8,282 nucleotides of DNA from Acidobacteriota bacterium. GTDB lineage: Bacteria; Acidobacteriota; Terriglobia; Acidiferrales; UBA7541. Each line of letters opens with the position of its first letter. The stretch's first letter is position 1. The translations under genes were made by a program, and so were the position numbers. Positions 1-5,855 of this stretch are shown in pieces. The notes under the pieces were generated by a model. It saw nothing but the letters and a program-made list of their open reading frames with translations. It ran no database searches and was not told where the DNA came from. The DNA is taken from contig QHYP01000070.1 of the NCBI GenBank assembly GCA_003224195.1, positions 1 through 8,282 on the forward strand. The letters run 5' to 3'.

Positions 1-1258
1 CTTCCGGATGTTCCGTAAGCGCGGCGGAAATATCTCCTGGGGCGGGAAGATTTCGGACGAAAAGGAAAATCAAGCCCACTGCGAGTGCGGCGCATCCGGC
101 GATGGCGGAAAGGGCCCGTGTTCCCCGCCGGACCCAATCGCCGCCCGCGGCCATTGCCGAGCCCAGCAGGAGCGCAAAAGCCGGATAGCAAGGCATGGAA
201 TAGTATTCTTGCGTGGTTGAGAACGTGAAAAAAACGAGCAGGAAACCGATCCAGCAGAGCGATAAAAGTCGGGCCCTTCCCGCGCGATCGGCCGGCTTGA
301 AGGAGAGTTTTCCCACAGCGGGGAGAAAGACGCTCCAGGGAAATAGCCAGACAAGGTTGAGCAGCCAAAAATGCAGGCGCGGGACGGTGTTGTAGTCCCG
401 CGGATAGCGCAAGTTGAGAAAGCGCAGGAATTGCTCGTTGATGAAATAAAACCACAGAAAGCCGTGATATTCGCCGGGACCGCTATGGAGCGTCGCCGCG
501 AAATAGGGCGGGTTGCGCAGCGTGGCCAGGATGTGCCAGGGCGCTGCAATCAATATTACGACGATTGACCCGCTGAGGACATGAAGGCGTTTCCAGGTTC
601 TGGGCGAAAAGAGCCCTCCCGTAAAGTAGAGATAGATCGCCCCAGCCGCAATCGGAAACACCACCCCGATCAGGCTCTTCAGGAGCAATCCCACGCCCAG
701 GCCCACCGCCAGCAGGAAAGCCCACAGGCGCGGACGTGGCTCTTCTTCATCCAACGCGCGGAGGAACGACCACAGGGCCAAGGTGACCGCAAACGTTAGC
801 ATGACGTCGGGGATTAGAATGCGCGTGAAGAGAAACAACCCGATGCAGGTGGCCAGGCAGAGGCCCGCATAGAAACCTGCGCGTTTGCCGAAAGCCCAGG
901 CGCCGAATGCGGCGGTGAGCCAGCAGAGTGCAATCGCGGACAAAGCAATGGGAATGCGCGCGACCCAATCGTGGACGCCAAAGATCTTGTACGAGATGGC
1001 GATGGCCCAATAGATGAGCGGCGCTTTTTCGAGATAAGGCACGCCGTCAAGCCGTGCGGTGACCCAGTCGCCGGAAGCCAGCATGTTCCGCGCGATCTGC
1101 GCCTGCACGGCGTCCACATCGTCCATCAGCGAAGGCGGCGAAAGAATGCAGCCGAGATAGACCGCGCTCGCAACCAGAACAAGCGTTACGTAGAGGAGGT
1201 TACGCTTTCCGGAACTTGCCGGCTCGGGACGCGCGCCGGCGCCGTTTGAATCCCCCAT
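1..1258 (-). CDS. GT39/ArnT-type (PMT_2, GT-C fold) membrane glycosyltransferase, 3' end cut by window edge
   Basis: Reading down from the ATG at 1258, 419 codons are open to base 1, with no stop in the window. The protein is strongly hydrophobic. TM1 is at about residues 20-40, followed by a first periplasmic loop (about 41-80) with an MDDVDA acidic motif, the segment QIARNMLASGDWVTARLDG and YLEKAPLIYW. This matches the ArnT/PMT_2 pattern of an acidic pair, then 'A..M...GDW..PR..G..Y.EKPPL.YW'. Further hydrophobic helices lie near 100-122, 126-145, 150-168, 178-212, 228-247, 293-312, 331-348 and 358-372. KSLIG at about 194-198 and the TQEYYSMPCYPAFALLLG segment near 349-366 also fit. Family knowledge: these enzymes use polyprenyl-phosphate-linked sugars and act on the periplasmic face. 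The acceptor is unknown. The start overlaps asnB by 73 nt. It is preferred because no other start codon lies before TM1 except an in-frame GTG at 1270, which lacks a ribosome site; a weak GGA-type site precedes the ATG. Confidence 0.87.
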   Translation of the reverse strand, partial: MGDSNGAGARPEPASSGKRNLLYVTLVLVASAVYLGCILSPPSLMDDVDAVQAQIARNMLASGDWVTARLDGVPYLEKAPLIYWAIAISYKIFGVHDWVARIPIALSAIALCWLTAAFGAWAFGKRAGFYAGLCLATCIGLFLFTRILIPDVMLTFAVTLALWSFLRALDEEEPRPRLWAFLLAVGLGVGLLLKSLIGVVFPIAAGAIYLYFTGGLFSPRTWKRLHVLSGSIVVILIAAPWHILATLRNPPYFAATLHSGPGEYHGFLWFYFINEQFLRFLNLRYPRDYNTVPRLHFWLLNLVWLFPWSVFLPAVGKLSFKPADRAGRARLLSLCWIGFLLVFFTFSTTQEYYSMPCYPAFALLLGSAMAAGGDWVRRGTRALSAIAGCAALAVGLIFLFVRNLPAPGDISAALTEHPE

Positions 1259-3111
1259 TTTTCCATCCACAAGAACAAGATCATCAAGCCCCAGAGGTGA
1301 TATCCCAGATTTTCGCGCCGTTCCAGGTGGCGGCGCACCGCGGATTCGATCGCGCTAGGATGAAAGAGATCAGAATGCTTTGCGGCTCCCGCCGTCAAGG
1401 TGTCGAGCAGCAGCGGCCGGAGCGGGCCGCGCAGCCATTCATGCGCGGGGATGTCGAAGCCGACCTTCGCGCGGCGCAGAACGCATGTTGGCAGCTTGCC
1501 CTTCATCAATTCCTTGAGAAGAAATTTCTGGCTCCGGCCGCGAATCTTGAATTCGGCGGGCAACGAAGCGGCAAATTCCACCAGCCGGTGATCGAGAAAC
1601 GGAGGACGCACCTCGAGCGAATGCGCCATGCTCATGCGGTCCACCTTGGTGAGAATGTCGTCCGGCAAATAATACTTCTGGTCGAACCACAGGTACGATG
1701 CCAGATCGCCGTCTGCCGCGGTCTTTTCCCGAAGCTCGCCCAAGACGGAGCTGAGCGCGTTCGAGACCGTACTCTGGAGAAGCGTAGATTTTTCGGCGCA
1801 GGAAAAGGTGCCGTTCCAGTAGACATGCGCCTGCTCGGGCGGCAGCCGGCAGCCTTCCACGAAACGTTTCAGCTTGTAATCGAAGCCGATCTTTTCGTCC
1901 GAGACGGGCCAATGGCGGACTCCGCGGAGTGCAAATTGAAAAAGATGCTTCGGCATTCTCCGTGCCATGCCGGCAAGCCGATTCGCCCGATAGGTCAGGT
2001 AGCCGCCGAACAATTCGTCGGCGCCTTCTCCGCTGAGCACGACGGTCGCTTTCCCGCGCGTCAGCCGGGACAGGAACCACACCGGGATCGCCCCCGCATC
2101 CGCGTCCGGTTCGTCGCAGTAGTAGACGAACTGCTCGATTGCATCCTGCAAATCCGCATCGGAGTTCAAATCGAACTCCGCGTGATCGGTGCCGTATTGC
2201 GCCGCGACCCGGCGGATATAAGGCGTCTCATCAAAGCTCCGCCCGCGGAAGGAAATCGAAAACGTCTTCAACCGCGAACCCGCGGCTTGAGCGGCGTAGT
2301 GCAGAATTGTGGAGGAATCGATGCCGCCGCTGATCCAAACTCCCAGAGGAACATCGGAGAGAAGGTGCTCGCTGATGGACTGCCGCAGCAACGAATCGAA
2401 TTGCTGCTTGGCCGAATCCATTGTCCAGCGCCGGATCGCACCAAACGGCAGATGCCAATACCGTTCGAGGCGTGTGACGCCCTTACGCCATTCGAGCCAG
2501 TGACCGGGCGGAAGCTTCTCGATACCCTCGACGAGCGTCCACGGGCACGGGACATAGTTGAGAGTCAAGTAACAATCGAGACCGGCCATGCTTAGCCGCC
2601 GCTCTACCTCGGGATGGAGGAGGATGGCCTTCAATTCAGAGCCGAAGAAAAGGTCCTGCCCGCGGCGGGCAATGTAGAGCGGCTTGATGCCCATGCGATC
2701 GCGCGCAAGGATGAGGCGTTGGCTGGACTCCGTCCACAGCGCTATCGCAAACATGCCTCGCAGCTTCGAGAAACAGTCCGTGTCCCACTCGAGGAACGCT
2801 CGCAAAACAGTCTCGGTGTCGCTCTGCGAGCGGAATCGATGGCCGCGGTTTTCCAATTCGGCGCGGAGTTCCCGGTGATTGTAAATCTCTCCATTGAACG
2901 CAACAACCGAATCGCCGCACTCCGAGACGATGGGCTGGTCGCCCGATTGGAGATCGATGATTTTCAGACGCGTGACGCCGAGGGAGACACCGGGCGACTC
3001 AAAGACACCCTGCTGATCCGGCCCGCGGTGAATCAGCGCAGCAACTGCGCGATGGATGAGATCGAGATCGGGGACCTGACTCTTATGCGTGAAGCCTACG
3101 ATTCCACACAA
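1186..3111 (-). CDS. asnB: AsnB-like glutamine-dependent amidotransferase (asparagine synthetase family), TTG start
   Basis: A 641-residue, two-domain protein. The N-terminal class II glutamine amidotransferase domain (about 1-210) has Cys2 in M-CGIVGF, HRGPD at 28-32, NGEIYNH at 73-79 and SDTE at 97-100. The C-terminal synthetase domain has the PP-loop SGGIDSS at 261-267, SGEGADELFGGY at 360-371 and the late block DDILTKVDRMSMAHSLEVRPPFLDHR. The family hydrolyses glutamine, channels ammonia and amidates an ATP-activated carboxylate. I chose TTG at 3111 because class II amidotransferases need the cysteine immediately after the initiator Met, and GGAGGG lies 9 nt upstream (3121-3126). The frame stays open upstream to an ATG at 3372, but that 87-residue extension is Arg-rich and would bury the cysteine. 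The length (about 640) resembles AsnB-like proteins of exopolysaccharide/exosortase loci rather than E. coli AsnB (about 550). With glycosyltransferases around it, amidation of a sugar acid or other surface-polymer carboxylate is likely, though true asparagine synthesis is not excluded. The C-terminus overlaps the downstream GT39 gene. Confidence 0.93.
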   Translation of the reverse strand: MCGIVGFTHKSQVPDLDLIHRAVAALIHRGPDQQGVFESPGVSLGVTRLKIIDLQSGDQPIVSECGDSVVAFNGEIYNHRELRAELENRGHRFRSQSDTETVLRAFLEWDTDCFSKLRGMFAIALWTESSQRLILARDRMGIKPLYIARRGQDLFFGSELKAILLHPEVERRLSMAGLDCYLTLNYVPCPWTLVEGIEKLPPGHWLEWRKGVTRLERYWHLPFGAIRRWTMDSAKQQFDSLLRQSISEHLLSDVPLGVWISGGIDSSTILHYAAQAAGSRLKTFSISFRGRSFDETPYIRRVAAQYGTDHAEFDLNSDADLQDAIEQFVYYCDEPDADAGAIPVWFLSRLTRGKATVVLSGEGADELFGGYLTYRANRLAGMARRMPKHLFQFALRGVRHWPVSDEKIGFDYKLKRFVEGCRLPPEQAHVYWNGTFSCAEKSTLLQSTVSNALSSVLGELREKTAADGDLASYLWFDQKYYLPDDILTKVDRMSMAHSLEVRPPFLDHRLVEFAASLPAEFKIRGRSQKFLLKELMKGKLPTCVLRRAKVGFDIPAHEWLRGPLRPLLLDTLTAGAAKHSDLFHPSAIESAVRRHLERRENLGYHLWGLMILFLWMEKWGIQTAPARVPSRQVPESVTSST

Positions 3112-3569
3112 GTTGCAGCACCCTCCGTCCGGGCACTCGCGCACTCCCCCGCCGGCTTGGTGTAAAAACCGCGTTCTTGCGATGAGCATCATCTCACCGC
3201 AAGGCCGATTTCCCGGTCCCGTATCCGCGAAGATTCCCTGCGATTGCACCGGAGCCGCGAGAGAACAGACGCTGCGTGCCCGAGCACTCGAAATTCGGCC
3301 CGCCCGCTGAGTTCGGGCTAGCCGACCTGGTCTGATGAGAGGATGCCACAAAACGTTGCGGAAGTTGCCCATTATTTGTGCCTCGGGCCATTTTGTAGGA
3401 GGGAAACGCGTCTGGGCGGCGACACGGCCGCCGTCTTAGTTCACTTTGCGGGAAAGTACACGAGTAAATCGCTTTGCCGAGCGGGGCACATGCACACTCG
3501 CACACAGAAGGGCTTTGCTACAAGCAGGACACCTGACAGGAAAGATAGGTGCGCCGCGCTGACGCAGAC
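3112..3569. other. Intergenic region between yebC and asnB (458 nt)
   Basis: No convincing gene is present on either strand. The asnB frame is open back to 3372, but its translation is Arg/Ser/Gly-rich without recognisable motifs, and other short frames here look equally random. Visible structure: a perfect 6-bp GC hairpin at 3415-3432 (GGCGGC, six-base loop, GCCGCC) without a U-tract, so it is not a standard intrinsic terminator; an 8-bp palindrome GGCTAGCC at 3315-3322; and an alternating CA/TG-rich stretch near 3486-3507. The length is enough for an asnB promoter or leader, but I find no clear -35/-10 pair. No tRNA-like cloverleaf is seen. Confidence 0.5.
3121..3126 (-). promoter_or_regulatory. 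Shine-Dalgarno site of asnB (decides the TTG start)
   Basis: On the minus strand GGAGGG is followed by 9 nt and then TTG-TGT, which encode the initiator Met and catalytic Cys2 of the amidotransferase. A near-consensus site at this spacing supports the TTG start over upstream ATG codons. Confidence 0.65.
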
Positions 3570-4325
3570 TCAATGGGCGGCCACAGCGGCCTGGATTTCG
3601 GATTCGTCGATGTCGAAATTCGCGTACACGTGCTGGACGTCGTCGTGTTCTTCGAGCGCTTCCACCAGCCGGAGCATTTGCTGCGCCTGCGGACCGGTGA
3701 GCTTGATGTAATTCTGCGGCACCATGGATAGTTCCGCGGAAGTAGGTTTGATTCCCGCCTTTGTAAGCGCCTCACGCACCGATTCCAGCGCATCAGGCGG
3801 CGTGACGATGTACCAGCTCGAGCCGTCGTCCTTCAGGTCTTCTCCGCCGGCATCCAGAACGATACCCAGGAGGCTGTCTTCGCTGGCCGCTTCCTTCGGG
3901 ACCACGATTTCGCCCTTCCGATGAAACATCCAGCCGACCGCGCCCGCTTCGGCCATGTTCCCGCCGTTCTTACTGATCACATGGCGCATCTCACCAACGG
4001 CGCGGTTGCGGTTCGTGGTCACCACCTGGATCAGCATTCCTACGCCGCCCGGCCCGTAACCCTCGAACATCACTTCCTCGTACTGTTCGCCTTCGAGCTG
4101 GCCGGTACCGCGCAGGATGGCGCGCTCGATGTTCTCATTGGGCATGTTCTCGTTCTTGGCGGTGGCAACGGCGGTGCGGAGGCGGGGATTGGTATCGGGA
4201 TCTCCGCCGCCACTGCGCGCGGCGATCGAGATTTCTCGGATCAGCCGCGTGAAGACGCGGCCGCGCTTCGCGTCAGTGGCCGCCTTTTTGTGTTTGATGG
4301 TGGCCCATTTTGAATGCCCGGACAT
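3570..4325 (-). CDS. yebC: YebC/TACO1 family protein
   Basis: A 251-residue protein, a usual length for YebC. It begins MSGHSKWATIKHKKAATDAKRG, the family's hallmark N-terminus. It continues with NPRLRTAVATAKNENMPNEN (about 47-66), YEEVMFEGYGPGG (82-94) and TNRNRAVGEMRH with KNGG (104-122). The C-terminal half ends in LEEHDDVQHVYANFDID. Family knowledge: a cytoplasmic protein long annotated as a DNA-binding regulator, with later work on YebC and mitochondrial TACO1 pointing to a ribosome-linked role in translating proline-rich stretches. ATG at 4325 is chosen because SGHSKW is invariant at the N-terminus and AGAGGA precedes it by about 7 nt. The frame is open upstream to 4547, but that extension crosses an inverted repeat and is not family-like. 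In many bacteria yebC precedes ruvC; here the next gene is asnB, so it sits inside a glycan cluster. Confidence 0.96.
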   Translation of the reverse strand: MSGHSKWATIKHKKAATDAKRGRVFTRLIREISIAARSGGGDPDTNPRLRTAVATAKNENMPNENIERAILRGTGQLEGEQYEEVMFEGYGPGGVGMLIQVVTTNRNRAVGEMRHVISKNGGNMAEAGAVGWMFHRKGEIVVPKEAASEDSLLGIVLDAGGEDLKDDGSSWYIVTPPDALESVREALTKAGIKPTSAELSMVPQNYIKLTGPQAQQMLRLVEALEEHDDVQHVYANFDIDESEIQAAVAAH

Positions 4326-4445
4326 GACAATTCCTCTTCTTCTATGTGACCCGAAGCGGTCGGCTTGTGGAATCCATTCGCTTCGCAGCGCGCTTCTGGC
4401 GGGCTGCATCGTCCCTGCGGAGACCAACGGTGAACCGAAACCCCT

Positions 4446-4548
4446 AGTGCCGTTCCAACTTATTCGGCCAAATACCCGCTGTTCATTCCTCCCTGCCGCT
4501 TCTTCTCTGCGGAGAAAAGGGTTAGCTTGAAAAAGTTGGAACGGCACT
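4446..4548. repeat. 103-bp element bounded by 16-bp perfect inverted repeats (MITE-like or long hairpin)
   Basis: The left arm AGTGCCGTTCCAACTT (4446-4461) is the exact reverse complement of the right arm at 4533-4548. One further C-G pair at 4444/4550 lies beyond a single T-G position. The 71-nt interior contains a small secondary stem, TTCTC (4503-4507) with GAGAA (4512-4516) around a TGCG loop. A 16-bp perfect match at this spacing is unlikely by chance in an 8-kb window. Size and terminal repeats suit a miniature inverted-repeat transposable element or dispersed palindromic repeat, but no obvious target-site duplication flanks it. Neither strand has a T-tract after the distal arm, so an intrinsic terminator is unlikely. 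Transcribed toward yebC, it could fold as a long leader hairpin. Confidence 0.7.
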
Positions 4549-4562
4549 GGTTAAGCAGAGAT

Positions 4563-4591
4563 AGTGTAGCACAGCGAAACGACCCACGGAA
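4563..4591 (-). promoter_or_regulatory. Candidate sigma70-type promoter for yebC
   Basis: On the minus strand an extended -10, TGC-TACACT (hexamer at 4563-4568), is preceded by a 17-bp spacer and a weak -35, TTCCGT (4586-4591). The -10 matches 4 of 6 consensus bases and has the extended TGn. The predicted start near 4556 would place the whole inverted repeat in a yebC leader of about 230 nt. This is motif matching only. Confidence 0.3.
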
Positions 4592-4611
4592 CCGGCATGC
4601 CGCCCCGCTTA

Positions 4612-5727
4612 TCAATGTTGACTGCTGTTCGCACGCATCGCCTCTGCGTACTTGGCAGCAATCGCGCTCCAGGAGAAATACTTTTCCTGCGCCCGGCGGC
4701 TGCGCTCCGCCAGCGACGCGCGATACGCCGCATCGCTCAAGACGCGCGCCAAGGCCGGCCCGAATTCCTCTCGTCTCTCCTGCGGCACCAGCACTACCCC
4801 GGCCTCCGTGATGGGGGGTGCCGTCTCCCAGCCCTGGCACGCGATGACCGGCAGACCGCAGGCAATCCCCGCGATCGCGCTGCTTCGCCCCGTAGAGATT
4901 GGCCCCCGCGCGAAAAGTAAGACATCCGCGGAACGCAGAACGCGGACGACCGCTTCGCCCTCGAGTAGCCCATAAGCATCGATCTTCACCCGCGTTTCGT
5001 CCACACGCTCGCGAAGCCTCTTCTCGGCCCTCTCTGAATTTCGCCCCAACAGAGCCACTCGAATCGCCCCGACTCGTCCCGCTGCGCAGCGCACCGCTTT
5101 CGCGATACAGTCCACCTCTTCTTGCCCTGCGCGGTCCTCGTTTGCATCGCCGGTTACAGTGAACACCGCGACTGTAGGCAATTCGTTCCTCAAGTCCGCA
5201 TTCTTGCGCCAAGCATCTTCAGGTGATGGCAAGTTAGCTCCTACAGGAATGAAGACGGTCTTCGGGCAATCCGCAGGCAGCCAGGAAATCTTTTCCGCTG
5301 GGAGGGTTGTAACGGCGAAATCAGCCAGGCGAAGCGCCTTCCGCATTGCACGAAGCTGTACCATCCGCCGCAAATAATCGACCGCCCGATTTCCTCCGTA
5401 AGGCTCTGCGTCATGAAACACCACGGCGGTGCGGGCACCACTCGTTCTCAATTCCCGCAGGACGCGCAACACAGCCAGCGGAAATCCTCGGCGCGACCAC
5501 GCCAGCGCCGTGTATTGCAGGAAGACCCATCCGTCACGCCACTGCTCAGCCCGCCGGTGCAGCTCCCTTCGCGCTCGTCGCCAGCCCAATTCGCTCCAGC
5601 ATAGGCGCTCAATCGACATGGAAAATCCCAGCGGCTGCAACGCGGCGCCGAGATATCGGCAATAATCCTCGACGGCGTCAGTTGGTTCATCACGCCGCCC
5701 GAGAAGCGCCACGCAGTGTTTGTTCAT
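4612..5727 (-). CDS. GT4/GT-B-fold glycosyltransferase with degenerate E-x7-E motif
   Basis: A 371-residue protein. The N-terminus, VALLGRRDEPTDAVEDYCRYLG (about 6-27), resembles the first Rossmann strand and helix of GT-B enzymes. A VVFHDAEPYGG segment (102-112) and a VFIPVGANLP segment (158-167) match the GT4 'H..' and 'vipnG.d' positions. The C-terminal lobe has VALLGR (224-229), a DAYGLLEGEAVVRVLRSADVLLF block (250-272) and IAGIACGLPVIACQG (285-299). The canonical GT4 signature E-x7-E is not intact: the corresponding stretch reads GPISTGRSSAIAGIACG. It therefore belongs to a divergent GT4 branch, and donor and acceptor cannot be inferred. I chose ATG at 5727, preceded directly by GAGG, because homology starts there. 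The in-frame ATG at 5817 would add 30 unconserved residues and overlap the divergent gene's leader. It is the first gene of the minus arm and is separated from yebC by the 286-nt gap. Confidence 0.85.
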   Translation of the reverse strand: MNKHCVALLGRRDEPTDAVEDYCRYLGAALQPLGFSMSIERLCWSELGWRRARRELHRRAEQWRDGWVFLQYTALAWSRRGFPLAVLRVLRELRTSGARTAVVFHDAEPYGGNRAVDYLRRMVQLRAMRKALRLADFAVTTLPAEKISWLPADCPKTVFIPVGANLPSPEDAWRKNADLRNELPTVAVFTVTGDANEDRAGQEEVDCIAKAVRCAAGRVGAIRVALLGRNSERAEKRLRERVDETRVKIDAYGLLEGEAVVRVLRSADVLLFARGPISTGRSSAIAGIACGLPVIACQGWETAPPITEAGVVLVPQERREEFGPALARVLSDAAYRASLAERSRRAQEKYFSWSAIAAKYAEAMRANSSQH

Positions 5728-5741
5728 CCTCGAAGAAGTAG

Positions 5742-5761
5742 CTGCCGGTTCTTTCCGGCAG
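5742..5761. repeat. 7-bp perfect hairpin between the divergent glycosyltransferase genes
   Basis: CTGCCGG, a 6-nt loop TTCTTT, then CCGGCAG. It lies 14 nt before the chosen start of the minus-strand glycosyltransferase and about 95 nt before the plus-strand one. It could be an operator or a leader stem-loop affecting initiation of the minus gene. It has no terminator-type T-tract in a useful position. Confidence 0.45.
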
Positions 5762-5836
5762 TATGGTGGGTGATCGCGGTAATCCTCATGGCAGTCGAGC
5801 AAGCTTAGCATGGCCACCCATGTCGCAAAACACGGT

Positions 5837-5842
5837 TATACT
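5837..5842 (+). promoter_or_regulatory. Possible -10 element for the plus-strand glycosyltransferase pair
   Basis: TATACT matches the -10 consensus at 5 of 6 bases and lies 13 nt before the preferred ATG at 5856. No acceptable -35 is seen 16-18 bp upstream. If it is real, the transcript would have a very short leader, in keeping with the lack of a Shine-Dalgarno before 5856. Confidence 0.2.
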
Positions 5843-5855
5843 CTTCGCGTCATCC

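Larger units (their letters stand above)
4326..4611. other. Intergenic region upstream of yebC (286 nt)
   Basis: This gap between the stop of the upstream glycosyltransferase and yebC holds a candidate minus-strand promoter (4563-4591), a 103-bp inverted-repeat element (4446-4548), a 10-bp palindrome CGGCATGCCG (4593-4602) and the yebC ribosome site. I see no protein-coding gene in it apart from an 8-codon mini-ORF inside the inverted repeat (4460-4486, encoding MNSGYLAE). Its SD-like GGGAGGA abuts the ATG, too close for efficient initiation. Confidence 0.55.

Noticed and set aside
70..1119. Several medium minus-strand frames (70-549, 483-725, 747-1010, 814-1119)
   Set aside because: All lie in frames other than the continuous 419-codon GT39-type membrane protein, which explains the whole stretch with coherent helices and motifs.
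1808..1818. An 11-nt match (GTGCCGTTCCA) to the inverted-repeat arm, within asnB
   Set aside because: It encodes the conserved-looking YWNGT stretch, has no partner arm nearby and is short enough to be chance.
1216..2595. A 459-codon open frame on the plus strand, antisense to asnB
   Set aside because: It is a GC-rich shadow: the translation shows no family features, while the opposite strand encodes a full AsnB-type protein with every catalytic motif.
3415..3432. GC-rich hairpin after yebC considered as an intrinsic terminator
   Set aside because: The stem is only 6 bp and no T-tract follows on the minus strand, so I do not call a terminator.
4460..5212. A 250-codon minus-strand frame over the GT4 gene and the inverted repeat
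   Set aside because: It is Arg/Gly-rich and out of frame with the recognisable glycosyltransferase. Only its last eight codons are considered, as a speculative mini-ORF.
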